Origin: Reticulitermes speratus
Taxonomy: Eukaryota > Arthropoda > Insecta > Blattodea > Rhinotermitidae
Length of the DNA: 64,000 nucleotides
Reading direction: 5' to 3'
Assembly (NCBI GenBank): GCA_021186555.1
Contig: JAJKFL010000008.1
Coordinates: 16,423,936 to 16,487,935 of the forward strand
Each line of letters begins with the position of its first letter. Position 1 is the first letter of the stretch. The translations under genes were made by a program, and so were the position numbers. The notes beneath the pieces are model-generated. The model was not told where the DNA came from, made no database searches, and saw only the letters and a list, made by a program, of their open reading frames with translations. Shown piece after piece: positions 1 through 13,404 of this stretch.

Positions 1-1540
1 TGACAGTTTATGCTACATTGCTATGTCCTCGAGTGACTTTTGTCGAGAAAATAATTTTTTGTAGGTTTAAGTATAAAGCGTTTTGTCCAGTCGGAAGCAG
101 ATATTCTTTCCTATTTAGGGCAGGTCTGTCGGAAGAAAACCCCACACGTGCAGCGCGAGAAGCCTCGCCACGGTGAGGTAATTATTCACGTGACGTCTCA
201 GTAAAGGGGTTAAAGTCATATAGAGCTTCTATCTGCGGAATAAATGTTGCATGTACCTCCTTTGCAGGGGAGCTACAACAGGAAGTGTTCGGTTTTGCTG
301 ACCTGCCGGTGTCAGTGTTTCGGTGCTGCGAATGTGCTGGTTGCGTCAATGAACAATTATTTTCTGAGGGTTCTAATTCAGGTAACTAAGAATAGTGCTC
401 CCAACCCTTCGAAGGAAAGTAGCATCTTCCTCTACAAAGTCTGTTATGTCCTGCTGTCTTTTTAGTCAGAGTCAGAAGGTGGAGGCAGGGAGCTCTTCCG
501 AAACGGTGTTAAATTTCGAATAGACCGGAAATAGCGTCACATTCCAGAAGACAGTAATTTTATAAATACATTACCTCAGAACCGCAAGCCTAACATAGCT
601 TAAAAAAGTAAGGATTGATGTATTGTACGAGTATTCCTTTATCTTTTCTATGCGTGTTATATGTCCACCCATTTTTTTGGAGGAAAAAAACTAGTGTCCT
701 GTGGATGCCATGCAAAAATATTGGGGGATTGTGTTTACAGCTCCACACGTTCCTAAAATCGTCACTAGATGGAGGTGAGTTGTGTGTCGGAGGGAGTTAT
801 AAAAAAATCTAATTTATCAGTAAGAAGATTGCAAGAGAAGAAACTTGCGTCATTTTCGCCAACAGCTTCAGAGTATATATGTCGCTGTTGCACGTGCTGC
901 ATTGTTCACGAGGGATAATGAAGCGAGATGGTGATAAGAGCAACAGCCACGCAGGATAAAGGCGCCGAGACGCGTTCTTGTGTTGTCGGAGCGGGAACTA
1001 CGTGGCTCGAATATATATATACTCATCGTCTCACAATTCCTTATCCTGCTGTATGAATGCAAGACCTGTGTCCGCCTAGGCTCAACATTTGCAGAAACAA
1101 CTGTCAGCCCGACGGTGTACAGTTTCTGAATACTTAAAGAAACATATTATAATGGTCACATGACTCCGAAAGATACTAATATTTGAGAGATTTGAGGTTA
1201 TCACAGCGGTGCTGATGAAGATTCCAGTGTTATGACATACAGTGCAGGGTAGGCTGGAGGGGTTTGCTGCCTCCATCTTGAGGCTTTCCAAGAGGACTAA
1301 TTGCTAATATTACCACTATGTAACTTATAAGCTTTAAGATAAGTAAAACTAATACACTTATATGAAACAAATTTGTATTTTTCAATATCTCAGGCTTGAC
1401 AGGGAAACGACACTTTAAGTAGGCATTGTCTTCAGAAATTGAAGACAAAAAGTTAGTCAGGTAATTTTATATACTAAAGGAATATGGTCCAAGTGTATAT
1501 TTTATTAGTACATCAGTCGCACCAACAAGCTGTATTATAT
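1..1540. other. no recognised feature
   Basis: AT-rich unique-looking DNA. A gatgaagattccagtgttat...ctgcctccatcttgagg stretch (1215-1290) weakly recalls family D wording. No gene seen. Confidence 0.5.
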
Positions 1541-1550
1541 GCGTTTTTAA

Positions 1551-1600
1551 TTGGCAACTAATTTCGGCTATAGTAAAGAGCCATTATCAGGCCATTAACA
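1551..1600 (-). other. hammerhead-like motif, decayed
   Basis: Minus strand: CCTGATAAT, GGCT..AGCC stem, GAAATTAG. The first box has A for G at one place. The flanks (taatggc upstream, agttgcc downstream) differ from family D. Confidence 0.25.
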
Positions 1601-4600
1601 AAAACTGTAAAATGGAAACATACAAGTTTTCCATTTTCCGCCCAATTTAAATAAAATGCGGTCCAATATGTGTCTACATTTGGATATTCTGATACAGCTA
1701 AATATAAGCTTGCGTTTTCTTTTACTTCACTTATGCATTTGAATTTCAGAGTACAGCTGATAATGTGGGCTATACAGACTACTTCTGGGTAATTTGAATT
1801 CGATGTGTAAAGACATGAGTTTTAGCGACTTTATGTAGAAGTACACGCCTTGTAGGTAATTTTAGCTCTCTATTAATTCATGTAGCTGTTTCATGTTACT
1901 TAGATACTTGGAATCAAAATAGTTTTCTAGTAAAGGATTTTTCAATAGTCCAATTAATATTTTCACCTCTTTTACCATACAACAGCTTTACACTTGCCGC
2001 ATGCAGCCAAAGGACCCCAGTGTGAGGATCCCTTCAATGTGCTTTATCCATAAACATGGCTGTTACCACCTACACAATTTTCAGTTGTCATAAACTAGGT
2101 CCGTGCATTTAGTGACATCTGAGCGTATTATGCAACCCTTCTTACACAGTACAGCGTTAAATACGGCAAGAACAGCTGTGCAGAGCAGCCTACATATCAG
2201 GAACTCCCCTGCCTAAGATTTTCCGCTTATGGAAGCAAGAATGTTATACACGAATTGTAAGCGGAAATTGCACAGCTGCGCAATCGAAATTTGATTTACC
2301 GGAATCCTGTCGAAATGTATTTTTAATTTACAGCCGCCGAAGCTTAAAAGGAAAAGGTATTTCTTGAGGAACAAAGTGTGTGGAGATGCGAGTGAAATGA
2401 TTATTTTGAATAACGCGAGCGTAAGCATGATGTCGTATGAAATATCTTGTGAGATTTGGTTAAAACGTTACGAATTTTGGTTAGTCTCATTATTCTGTTC
2501 GATGTCAGATTTGAGATTTTTTTTGGAGGTAATTATTTCATGGGATGTGAAGCCCTTTAGTCTGTTGGGGGTGCATCAACGTTACAGATAATCTGATACC
2601 TTAATCATCATGGTAGGTAATTTATGTACCCTGCTGATGGAGGCAGAAAGTTTTGCTGAAGAGTCTGTAAGTTTATGCACGGCTACACGGAGTCGCATCT
2701 CAAAAGACAGTCATTTTTATTGATATTCGATCCTGACTTGCTTTTAATCTACTATTATAAATGTTCAGGAATTTAATGAACTTAATAATTTTCTTGTGTT
2801 TATGGGCTCTGTATCAAGTGTAGTGTTCTGATACTATTGAATGATAAAACATATTTCGCTTTATAACATTGAAATGACTGGGAAGAAAAGAGTCTTGCCC
2901 TATTTCAAAGTACTTTTCCGGAATTCGCTTGTAGATTCTGTAGGCCCGTAGAGTTAGCCTGGATAAAATAAAGACATAAGAATACTCTTAAGCATCTGCA
3001 GAACGCGGACTATTAACAAAAGATTGTCCACCTGGCTTGTGATATATTCCAGAAGACGAGTTTTGAGATGAAACTGACCAACAGGGAATCAGTAAATAAA
3101 TCAGTGTTATTCAATGACACACACAAGTCTGGGGAAAGATTTGGCCTAAATGGTACTGCATAATGAAGTAAAAGTGAACTCTACGACATATTTATTTTTG
3201 TTTATCTAATGACACTGGCAGTGTCTCAGGAGAATGGCTATGTTTGCGGAATAACTTTAATTTACTGGTATCCATCCCGATATGTTCAATGAGTTATATA
3301 AATACACACTATTCCATCTAATACAACACTTTTTAATTTATTATGTCGGCATTTGCATGGAGGGACGGAGGAAAACAACGACAAATCTCATTTAGGATAC
3401 GAGCGGCCAGTATTCGAACAGAGTAATGCCGGAATGCAAACCCTAAGCTTTAACGCTTGAGATAAAATGCTTGGTCTAAGGCATACAAAACACACACAAA
3501 TATAACTGAGACGGTTCACTGGTTGCCTTGGGCCACTCTTGCACGCAGTGCTTACTCCAGTTAATCTATGTAGGGCTGTAGTGGACAATAAAGTTGTGCG
3601 TTGAATTTACATAGCGCCGCCCGCAAATAAGTAGCAGCAGTCTTTGTTTCAGGGATGAAAGCCGTAGTGGTTCACACGGATCCTTTTTTGTTCGTTTCCT
3701 CAGTCCTTATTTCTCCTCTACTATTCCCTCCTTCCCTCTCCGTACGACACACAGCACCCTAGTTTCCTGCCTGCCTTGTATTCAGGAGGTCTACATGTCG
3801 AACCTGGCATTTGCATCTTATGAGAATGTTCTGATTCGAAATGGCCTCATCGAAAGTGCTGTTGCAGTGGTAACAGCCCACACTTGTATCCGGGAGGTGC
3901 ACCGTTCAATTCCCTGCTGGAACACCAGACATCCTGACTGACGAGTCGTGATTTTGTTCGGTCCTTTTAGACATGCTGTTATATTACCTAGGTTAGTTTA
4001 TAAGCGCCTTCTTCTACATCTTTTCTCATTCATCATTCAGAAATTATTTTCACCTGACGCCATATGTGTACATTGTGATATGCAGACAGCGTCGTAAAAC
4101 AAAGAGCAAAGCAAGCGAACAGGCGAATCGAAGGAGCTTACACTAATATTCCTTCACTCTTTTTTAAATAAGGACGCTTTCTCAACTGAATAGGTTACAG
4201 CGTCGGAGGGGAGTTATAGTGTTGGTGATGAATTGAAGAGGACGTAAGACAGAAGTGTAGAGATATTTGTGTGATGTAATTTGACAATATTGATTTATCA
4301 CATTTTTTTTCTGAAAGGAATTATGTCCGAGCTATATAATAAAATATGATGCCTAATTATGAATATGGTGAGTAAAAGTACATCCCCTGTTTGTAGCAGT
4401 GATACATATAAAAATATTGAAAACGAAATATACTGTACATCAATATAATGCTTGGACAGTTTCTACCTAATGACCCGGAAGCAAATTAAACTCTGTAGAG
4501 TGGAAAGGATGTTTTTTTTTCCGAAAGCAGACGAAACTCTTCTAGTATTTCCATCTGAAGTAATGCCTTTACACACTCTCCTTTAAATGTATAGCTTATT

Positions 4601-5190
4601 TTAATGCCTATGAAATATCAGGTTACTTTGGGAGAAGCGTGTCACCTAAAATAACTCGCCCCAAAAGGACATCTATCATTTTCAACCTTAGTGGCTGCGC
4701 CATTTGTGATATTAAAACGATGAGAATATCCACAGAAAGCTGTTGGTGTTGGGGAAGTAGTGGGGATTAGAGATTAAAGCCACAATGGGTTTAGAGGTAC
4801 ATAAAACTAAGGAACGGTTAAGCAGTTTCTTCTCGCACACATGACGCCCATTACAGTGCTGTGTTCACAATCACGTCATAACGAGAGGAACAGCTAATCG
4901 CTCTGGACCCAGTCTCTCTCCCCAGAACTCGATGTTATCTCTGCTAGCCATTTTTAGCACAAATGTGTGTTGCATGTGCTGTGGCTCAGTTCGTCACAGC
5001 ACATCAAATTTCGATGGCCCGGGGTCGGTATTCTGGCTGTTTGCTGCGACCACCCCTATTATCATTGTTCCTGATCGTGTTACCGTGTCCCCCCTACGCT
5101 ACATAACACCATGAAGTGATACGGAATACTAAAATAAGCCAGTACACAAAATGAAAATATTATAATATTTGAACAGAAAAATAATATTCT
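1601..5190. other. no recognised gene
   Basis: Only short stop-bounded frames. A B-box-like cgttcaattccctgctgg near 3903 hints at one more decayed SINE. 3380-3600 resembles a dispersed repeat that I cannot name. Confidence 0.4.
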
Positions 5191-5194
5191 GGGG

Positions 5195-5275
5195 TATGAC
5201 GCCGTGTAATTTTGTAGGAATTTACTGACGTTTCGGAACAATATGCTGCCTGCAGCTTCAGGGTAGAAGGGCAAG
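5195..5275 (-). mobile_element. family D half element
   Basis: ggggtatgacgccgtgtaat, tttactgacgtttcggaaca and ctgcctgcagcttcagggta in this order form one arm plus the stem-loop motif of family D. The other arm is absent. Confidence 0.55.
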
Positions 5276-5784
5276 CCGCGCTGGGAAAAATGCTTTGATA
5301 TGGGAATGAAAGAAAAGACACGGCTTCAAGAGCGTATCAGTTGGGAGATGGTGGGGCCGAAATAATTAGGGAAGAGGTTGATAAAACGTGTCTGAGGGGG
5401 GAAAACAACGATAAAATTTCATAAACATTTTCTGAATAATTTGTTTTCTCACCTCTGTTCTTGTTAAAATATCCGGCTTTGATAAGCAGGACACCTGCCT
5501 TCGGCCTATTTGCCCTTTTCCAGGACCCAGTAGATCGGCTCACTGGGTATTTCCTAATGCCTCGACATCCCTCTGAAACCGTCGGCCATCCCATTTCACC
5601 CTTCACTTGCCTAAACAATCCTTTTCTCACCTCTTTCCTTCCTCAAACATCTCGTCTTACGTTCTTCCCTCGTTGTGTTTGCTCAACCTCTTCTTGGTCC
5701 CACCACCACCCATTGGATGGTTGGCAGAGCCATGTTCTTTCTTCCTATCCTCATATCTTAATGTGCTGTCCCTTTGTGGCTTGC

Positions 5785-5925
5785 TGTTATATCCTGAAGA
5801 TGGAGGCAGAATGTTCCTCCAAAATGTGTTGTTACACGTTGTCACATTTTAGAAGGTGTTACTCTTCACAGCCACGAGGACCTCAAAACTCATGGACTGG
5901 GAGACTTTTGATGATGCATTATTGT
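5785..5925 (+). mobile_element. family D half element
   Basis: atcctgaagatggaggcaga, atgttcctccaaaatgtgtt, then acgttgtcacattttagaag and cacagccacgaggacctcaa give the right half of family D in plus orientation. The opposite arm is missing. Confidence 0.55.
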
Positions 5926-5939
5926 TGCCCTATTTAACT

Positions 5940-7550
5940 ATAATTTCGGTTTCATGTGAAGATACTGAGGAAAACTACGAAGCAACCGTGTTATGAGAGT
6001 CGAAACTTATGCTGTCGGTAATCCCTCATAGCAATTATATGTGAGAGACCTTGCCACGTTTCGGACGGTCTGATGATAGTGTATTAGGAGCACTGGTCCT
6101 CTGGACTTCATCCAGCCTCAGTGATTAGGTACAACTGCTTCTGTAGCTTGCACTTCTGCAGTTTCCTGTCTACCCTTTCACCTGCGAAGTGAATTAGATC
6201 GAGTTTCCAAAGCGCTCTTATGTTTTTGGAACAATGTGCGGTGGATAATGTGTAATAGACGATTAATTCTATTTGATAGTGTATTAACCTAATGAGCATG
6301 AATTCCACCTAAGTGATGTGCATATTTTCAGTTGATACCGCAAAGAAATACACCTCCCCTACATTAAACCATGCTTTATTCTGAGAATCACACAAAATGG
6401 AGAGTGTTCTACGTCAAATCAAGCAGTAGGTACTAATGCGCTTTAGAAATGAGAATTCCTACCTGCCTCTGGCGACTGTGTAGGTCCGTTACTGAATTGA
6501 AAAGCTACCGATACTGGCGCCTACAGGAACTCAGATCAATGCAGTCCGCACTCTCATGTCCTGTGGAATATTTAGTTTAATATTATCATGCAATCTTCCC
6601 CTACGGAGAGACAGAAAGTGACAGAAATAGATAAGGAGAAAGAAAGACAAACCTGGAGGAAAGTAAATAAAAATTATGCCAAACACAAAGAAGGGAACCA
6701 CCCTGTATGTTGAAGTACCACAGTGACACACTTAGATGTTTTCCTTTCCTTTGAAGAGGCTGGAATTATCCTCTTGTCCTACGGCGTTTTGCTGATGTTA
6801 ACAACTTCGGTACAAGAAACGTAAGCGCTTCACTGTTTTTCTCGCCTCCATTATTGTCTTATGAATTTAGGGCTCTGTCACCCCGCGCAGGCCACAACTT
6901 CCTTATAAAGTATCTAGCATGAGGTTCTTCTGAGCAGCGTTCTGTGTTGCAAAGTTTGAAACAGCTCGCCAGTTCCTGGCCTTAGAGCGGCATGCGGTCT
7001 CTACTGCAGCAGTTCCTAGGCAAGCCTGTATGCCTTTATACCGAGATATACAGTACAATTAAAAGCATATACGCTATGGTGTTGAACTGAAACTGCCCTG
7101 TACTCTTTGCTTATTTGTGGCTTAGGCCTACTTAAGGAATTTCTCAGTCACTCAGATAATATAGCATCGGATAGTCTATAACGAAACTAATAACAGGCAA
7201 GGAATCGGTCGTGACATACTTCGAGGTACTAGCCAAGTATTTGCTTGGAGTGACTGAAAATACAAAGAAGGATCTTAACCAGTTTAGTTGTTATCCCGAT
7301 CGATGCCTTCTAAACACAAGCCGCACACTCCATCGCCTGAGCCAACTTCATCGGCACAATACCTATATACGTGCAGTTATTTTGTGGAGTTTTGTGTGAG
7401 CACGTAATTTAGAATGACGATAAATTACGAGGCTGTTAACCGAAAGAAGATACAGGGGGTTAGTTGTGCATGTTAACACAGAGAATTGCCGACCTGTCTT
7501 GAGAGTTGCCGTACTTTAGATTTGAATTAAATACTGTCAGGCAAGCAGCC
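5940..7550. other. no recognised feature
   Basis: No open frame above 70 codons and no repeat boundary that I can place. Confidence 0.45.
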
Positions 7551-7577
7551 GCGTCAGATTGCCTGGTGGTGAGTAAA

Positions 7578-7620
7578 CCAACGTTTCGAGGACCATCTCC
7601 ACCCTCATCATCAGGGAACT
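7578..7620 (-). other. hammerhead-ribozyme-like motif
   Basis: Minus strand: CTGATGA, T, a GAGG..CCTC stem with a 12-base loop, then GAAACGTTGG. CTGANGA and GAAA are the two invariant boxes of the hammerhead core, and GTT after AAAC could be a cleavage triplet. An extra T follows the first box, and stem I is only 2 bp by eye. Self-cleavage is not shown. Confidence 0.35.
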
Positions 7621-8740
7621 GACTACCTCCGAAATCTCGGAGGAAATCTGGCACGGCTGCTAGCCCGAGAACATTTTATTCAGTTTAGTCACCGTAAAAG
7701 CTTTAAAATATATACTTTGGATTTATTAACTAGTGACTCATGGGGACTTAGTACGATTTTACGGATTCTCTTCCATCTCTTCGTGAAATGTAGCTTTTAA
7801 TGGACAGTGGAAATTACAGGCATAGATGTGATGAGAGCTGCAGCTTTATTTGTGTCAAGTTGCATGGGACTTTGCTATTGATACTGAAAATGTATCGTGT
7901 AATAGCAGAGTCCTTCTTTGGAAGGTAACAGTTATTTAACGAATCAAAAAATTTTTCATGTTTAATAGAAAACGGCTTGTGTTTACCGTGTGCGGAACAG
8001 TTCTCCAGATATCATTAGGGGTTCAAATAAAGAAGGGCGAAACTGACGGAAAATATTCCACGCACCGTGAGATAAGGTACGGAAAAAAAATTACATTCTG
8101 AAACTCTAAAGTGAAAAGACCAGTTTGAAACTGAGGTGGAAGTGGGAGGAACATTAATATAAATAATAAGTAAATGAGGTGAGAGGGTGTAGACCGGACT
8201 CATCTGGCTCAGGATAGCATATACTTGCGGACTGCTGTGAACATGGTAGACGAAGAACCTTGCGGGTGCCATTAAAAGTCCCGGAATTGCTTGACCGGCT
8301 GAGCGCAGAGGAGACCCTTTATTAAGCACTGTGCCCCATAGAATCAGTTAATTAGGTAGATACTCAGATACGAGCATTAGCAGCGTCTCTACTGTGCTCG
8401 ATGCATGAAGACGTTTTGTTTAGCTGCTTTGCCTCGGCTCTTGCTTCTACAAGAACCTTAATTTCACAATAGACTGTCGAAGTCTTTCAGATCGAAATGG
8501 GAGCCTGGAAAAGCACGTATTATTCGCCCTATTCGCCCCTCCCCCCTTCGGAGCTTATTGTACGTAGCATGGGAATCTCAACCTTCAGTACACAGTGCCT
8601 GTACAGCAACACGAACTGGTTTGGGTTAAGGGCGCTTAGTCGCCTGAAATCAGTGCAGAAAGAGACCAAATGTTATGTGGATGGTCCGAGGGGCAACGGA
8701 AACCAGCTATGTGCTAAATGACACAGTGCAGATTTGTAAA

Positions 8741-8945
8741 TGGTTACCGACGTTTCGGAGAAACTTTATATTCCTATCGTCGGGGTAGTTCAGCGTAGCC
8801 TAGGGCAGTCCACTTTTCCTGGAAAATCATGAAGATGGAGAGATTCACCGAAACGTCGGTGAACATACACATATACTAATATACACGGCGATGTATCAGA
8901 AAACCTGTCTTCAGCAGCACTAAAGAACCTCAAATCTCGCATTCA
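8741..8945. mobile_element. family D element, inverted inner arms
   Basis: ggttaccgacgtttcggaga (8742-8761) and, facing it, accgaaacgtcggtgaac (8848-8865) form inverted arms about 85 bp apart. The right side continues agcagcactaaagaacctca and aatctcgcatt, the usual outer wording of family D. The catalytic-like motif occurs on both arms in opposite orientation. Confidence 0.6.
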
Positions 8946-9464
8946 AACATCGTCATAAAACAACCAAAATTTTAATGGAGCCAATAAACAACAGAATTTA
9001 GGCAGAACGCCACGAGACAGGCCAACACACGCGTAAACCTGCATTTGCAAAACAACGTGCAGTTGAGTAAGCAGGAAATACTTTGTACTGCAGCCGCACA
9101 GCTACCACCGCAGTGACTGGACTCATTTGTTTCGAACTTGCTGCACGCTAGGCAACACCACTTTGGATGTAGCGACCTATTAGCAAATTAAATAATACAA
9201 AAAACTTTAATTAAAATCGAGGTGATACTAAAAAGAAGAGAAAGAGTGGGGGTGCATGTGAATTCCATGTGTGATATAACATTTTTATTAGTATAATTAT
9301 TCATGTGCTCCCTGCTGGATTTTGTTACATTATTCAGAGGGTTTTGTTGGCGGTGTAATAAAATAGTGCAGAGGGCCGCCATGGAATAGAGGGGGGGGGG
9401 TTGTTGGTAAGGGTTCTGTCCGCAATTTTCGTACTGCTGCAGGAATCAAAATTCCTCATAAATA

Positions 9465-9954
9465 CAGGCATCCCTCGAAATACGAACATACTACTTACGA
9501 AGATTCGGTTTTGCGAAGAACAGTAATCTATACCTTCCCACACCCCTCCCCCCAAAAAAGGACATATTTTCACGCTTAGGAATAAAATTATTCAATATCC
9601 AAAAACGCCATACGAAGGGAACAACCCTCGCCAGTCATTTAATTATTTTCTTAACGAAAGTAACAAGTACTAAACACGTAAACAAAGAGTAGCTTGGGGC
9701 GCAAATTGCGTGCGGTACATCGTGATATAATTAGTGTACAGTGCTTTAAACTATACTGACACAATAGTTGTTTATGACAACCAGCACACACTACTGTTGT
9801 CAGGTTGTCTTGGTTTAGGTGTTTATTTTATATTTTATTATATTTTGTGGGGAAAATGAGTGACTATTTGGGCTCAGGAATCGATTATAAATTTTCTTAT
9901 TTAAGTCGATGGGAACTGGATATCCAATTACCTTCGTAATCCGAGGGATACCTG
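9465..9954. mobile_element. TA-flanked MITE (Tc1/mariner or pogo type)
   Basis: 490 bp with inverted ends: caggcatccctcgaaatacg on the left and, read in reverse from the right, caggtatccctcggattacg, about 22 of 26 matching. It is flanked by TA on both sides (9463-9464 and 9955-9956), the target of Tc1/mariner-superfamily elements. The interior has no transposase reading frame, so this is a non-autonomous copy moved by a transposase elsewhere. Confidence 0.85.
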
Positions 9955-9959
9955 TAAAG

Positions 9960-10940
9960 CCATTAACTTACGTATTCTTTTTTTCATCGTATAATATATT
10001 ACAAGCAATAAAATTAATAAACGACTAAGTTTCTGGGACAAGATCGGCCGCCCGTCTTCAGGATATTTTCTAAATCATAATGCTGCTGCATAATTGTTTA
10101 CGTTCCTCTTTTAACACAAAATAGAGTAACGCCAGTGAAGCCTTTGAAGTGCGTTCTGATTTAACGAGTGACAGGACTGGGAAAGAACAGCATATTGAGT
10201 TCTGATATTAATACTGATACAGTATTACTTGTGTTCACTGTGAGGTTTCGGATTTTAAATAAATACCTTACTGAAAATTAAAGTATTATTAAATGTTACG
10301 CCGTATGGACAGGTAAATCATTACCTACGTCTCGAGGGATGCTAATGCTTTTAAAATGTTTTTCAACACGGTGGAACATGCCACGAGACTTCAGTCTTCA
10401 GCAACACAGATGTGAGGACCACTAACCTCGCACGTGCTCCGTTGAATTGACACTTTCGACACGAAACTCATGTTCCTTGCGGCTGTTATGTATAGAAGTT
10501 TATGCCTTATGATCTATAGCGCTGACACTGTAAATTTATAATTGTGTTACCTTGTGGGAGTGTTTAATGTGTGTGTGGTCACCCCTGGATAGCCTCTATT
10601 CTATCACGATATTGAAGGGGCTAAACCTCTTGGGCGCCAGTAAATGCGGCTTCCCTCATAGCATTCACACCCAACTTAATGCAATTACATGAGGTCGCAG
10701 CGGACAAAGAGCGGGCAGAAAAGAATGCGAATAATGCAGTTACCTAGGTGACGAGCACGCCACAACTCTCCGTGCAACAAGGAGTTACCTCCGCGGGTGA
10801 AATTTTTCTTCTAATGATACAGGACAACTGTCGTCCTTCTTTGTAGGAAGCATCACAGATTGTTTACTTATTTATATTGTTTTGTGTGTGTTTGTGTGTC
10901 GTATACATGCTACTGGACATTTAAATAATTTAAATAATGA
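9960..10940. other. no gene; one stem-loop motif
   Basis: Minus strand 10060-10026 carries CTGAAGACGGGC...GTCCCAGAAAC, a decayed relative of the recurring CTGAAGA..GAAAC motif. Otherwise nothing recognised. Confidence 0.4.
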
Positions 10941-10944
10941 AGAT

Positions 10945-10995
10945 TAAAGTATTCTGGGGTGTTACGCCGTGTCGAATGGTAAACTGTTACGAGTT
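10945..10995. mobile_element. family D end fragment
   Basis: gtattctggggtgttacgcc and gtgtcgaatggtaaactgtt are the first 40 or so bases of a family D arm. Nothing further of the family is seen. Confidence 0.4.
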
Positions 10996-11249
10996 ATCGT
11001 TAAGAGATTTTTGCCTTCATCTTTACGGCCAATCAACCCAAGGCTTGGACTTGGACTGATTGATCCTAATGTGTTAATCTCTCAGAACTCTGCTGTTAGA
11101 GCTGACTAATATCATCCATGTTTTAAACTGCACTCGAGCTTCCTAGCCTGCAGTTTTGTGTTGCGAATAATAACTAACACCATGCGACATAGTTTCTCTT
11201 GTGAAAATAAATTCGTCAGGCTGGTCAAGATGGTTGTTAGCTTTTTGTA

Positions 11250-11705
11250 ATCCAAGGATGTTTTGCTTCCGTAATTATACCTGTTGTTTTATATGGGTAT
11301 GAAACTTGGTGTCTCACACAGGGGGAAGAACATAGGCTAAGGATGTTCGAGAAAGGGTTGCTGAGGACGAAATTTGGGCCTAAGAGAGACGAGGTAACAC
11401 GGGCTTGAGGAGACTGCATAATCTGTACTCCACACAAAATATTATTCGTATTATAAAATCAAGAAGAATGAGATAAGCGGGGCATATAGCACGTATGGGA
11501 AAAAAGAGGCGCATAGAGAGTTTTGGTGGGGAAACCTGAAGGAAACAGAATTTTGGGAGACCTGAGTGTAAATGGGAGGATAATATTGAAAGGGATCTTC
11601 AGGAAATCTGATAGGGGCCTGGACTAGTTTGATCTGGCCCAAAATAGGGACAGGCAGCGGGCTCTTGTGGACGGGGTGATAACACTCCTGGTTCCATAAA
11701 ATTCG
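11250..11705 (+). mobile_element. RTE-like LINE C-terminal end, decayed
   Basis: Translation in broken frames gives VVLYGYETWCLTQGEEHRL, RMFEKGLLRTKFGPKRDEV, RIIKSRRMR, AGHIARMGKK and GRPECKWEDNIERDLQEI, ending near GRGDNTPGSIKF. This is the classic end of RTE/endonuclease-reverse-transcriptase LINEs (usual form: ILLYGSETWTLT...KVLRKIFGPKRDEVTGEWRKLHN...RRLRWAGHVARMGE...GRPRRRWEDNIKMDL). There are several in-frame stops, including one after DEVTRA and one in RMR-stop-AGH. No target duplication was found. Confidence 0.82.
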
Positions 11706-12326
11706 CAGAATTTTTTACTACCTGTCAGCTTCTCAACAAGAACTGTGCTCGTTGGAGTTAGATAGTTAGTTAGAAATTTTATTGCTTTTCAAAAACCCCT
11801 CAACTAGATTTTATAGTGAGCCAGTTTAGTGCATTCCATACCCTCATTCCCTATTTATGTAATCTGCATTTTAATATTAACCCTGTGCGTACGTCAGACC
11901 TCTCAAGTGATATCTTCCTTTGGGATATTCAACTAATTGTTTCTACACATTTCTCAACTCCATGCGTATTATATCCCTAGCAAGTGTTTTTGTCTTTGAT
12001 TTGATCACCCATATACAAGTCATTACCAAAGAGCACAAATTACATCACTAGGCCCTTCAGTGTTCTAAAACATCGTGTTATGTCGATATCGTAGTTCCAA
12101 GTATTCTCTGCAGCACAAAGTTTTTAACACATCCTCCAGGCCTGTCTGTATACTTCCTTCGATTTGAGTGACCAATTTTCAAGTCCATACAAAACAAAAT
12201 TTGAAAAAACAACCAACGAATGAAAGCAGTGAATTTTGATTCTGGTAATGTTCGTCGCTTCCGTTCATGGAAATATGAGTGATACATTTCTGCTTTTATG
12301 GTAAACTGAATACTTAATGTGAAATT

Positions 12327-12605
12327 ATGGCCGTGCCATTGCTCAGGCGGTTAGTCGCCGGCCTCTTACCGCAGAGGCCGGGTTCGATTCCGGGTCAGTC
12401 AATGTGGGATTTGTGGTGGACAAAGTGGCACTGGGACAGGCTTTTCCCCCGAGTACTTCGGTTTTCCCCTGTCAATTTCATTCCACCGGTGCTCCATTAC
12501 AAGGAGAAAGGAAAGAAATAATCATCTTCATCACAGGGTTGCACAATAAGCCTCAAGGCTGCGGTGCGTCCGTAAAGTCTGCTGCGGGGCCCTTCACCAC
12601 AAAAA
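12327..12605 (+). mobile_element. SINE A, full length (type copy)
   Basis: tRNA-derived SINE of 279 bp. The head has an A-box (ttgctcaggcggttagtcg) and a perfect B-box (ggttcgattcc, 12380-12390). Body landmarks are gtggacaaagtggcactggg, gagtacttcggttttcccct, tccaccggtgctccatta and acagggttgcacaataagcc. It ends in a short A run. An 11-bp duplication, aatgtgaaatt (12316-12326 and 12606-12616), brackets it. Apart from a tRNA-like head it shares no body sequence with SINE B. Confidence 0.9.
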
Positions 12606-13404
12606 AATGTGAAATTCTATTTTTGTTCCCCAGAATTTTTGAATGCATTAGTGGGATTCCAATTTGAGGTGGTATGTTGCGGTTTGCACCGTTCAGTGTG
12701 GCACAAGTATACGTTTCCAAAGCTGAAATACTTAGTCGCAAAGAACAATACTTTTCAGAAATTTATTTCGATGTCTGTAACACCGCAGACAAGATCCGCC
12801 CTTAGAGTAAATATTAAGTTGAATAAGGGTTGCTTTTAAAGGAAGCGTTCTTCCACATCATCGTGCTCTCATAAGACTGCATTCTTTAGCTCGTGGCCTG
12901 TAATATGTTAGAGGCGTGGAATGACTTGGGGGATGTTCATGAAAAATTAACTGTGATTTCTCCTCAATTTTGAATATTTTTCTCTCTCTCTTTTCTATGT
13001 CTTGCCCGGAAATGTGGCAAGTAGTTTCAGGTCTTGAAGAAGGTGCCAGATGATTTCTCTGCAATAATAGTTTTCAGCGTGTTGTGCTCTTCACTGTTTT
13101 CTGATGTAATCAAATTCAAGCAATTTAAGCAAATGGGAATAAAAGAAACGGACGACAGTCAAGAGTACAAACAGTACAAAGCGCTTCTAACGTTGAAATT
13201 CGAGTAGAAGTCTGTTACGTTCATTGTTTCTTCTTAGCCTGTCCGTGCAGTTCTTTACAAACACAGTATCAACGCTCTCGATTTTAATTTATGAACTTCT
13301 TGGAATGTCTAACAGACTACGAAATGCCAAAGACAGAATGTGCCAAGTCAAATCGTGTGAATGCATTCTATGTAATGCCCTTGTGAGTGTTGTGAGACAC
13401 ACCC

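Noticed and set aside
3380-3600. Dispersed repeat near 3.5 kb
   Set aside because: Wording seems familiar from cockroach repeats, but no second copy is in the window and no ends could be set.
5461-5937. 158-codon frame as a host gene
   Set aside because: Its last third is family D repeat sequence and the rest has no recognisable domain or splice pattern.
12327-12400. tRNA gene at SINE heads (also 33918, 31400, 40121, 53443)
   Set aside because: A- and B-boxes are present, but the cloverleaf is not closed and a SINE body follows in each case.
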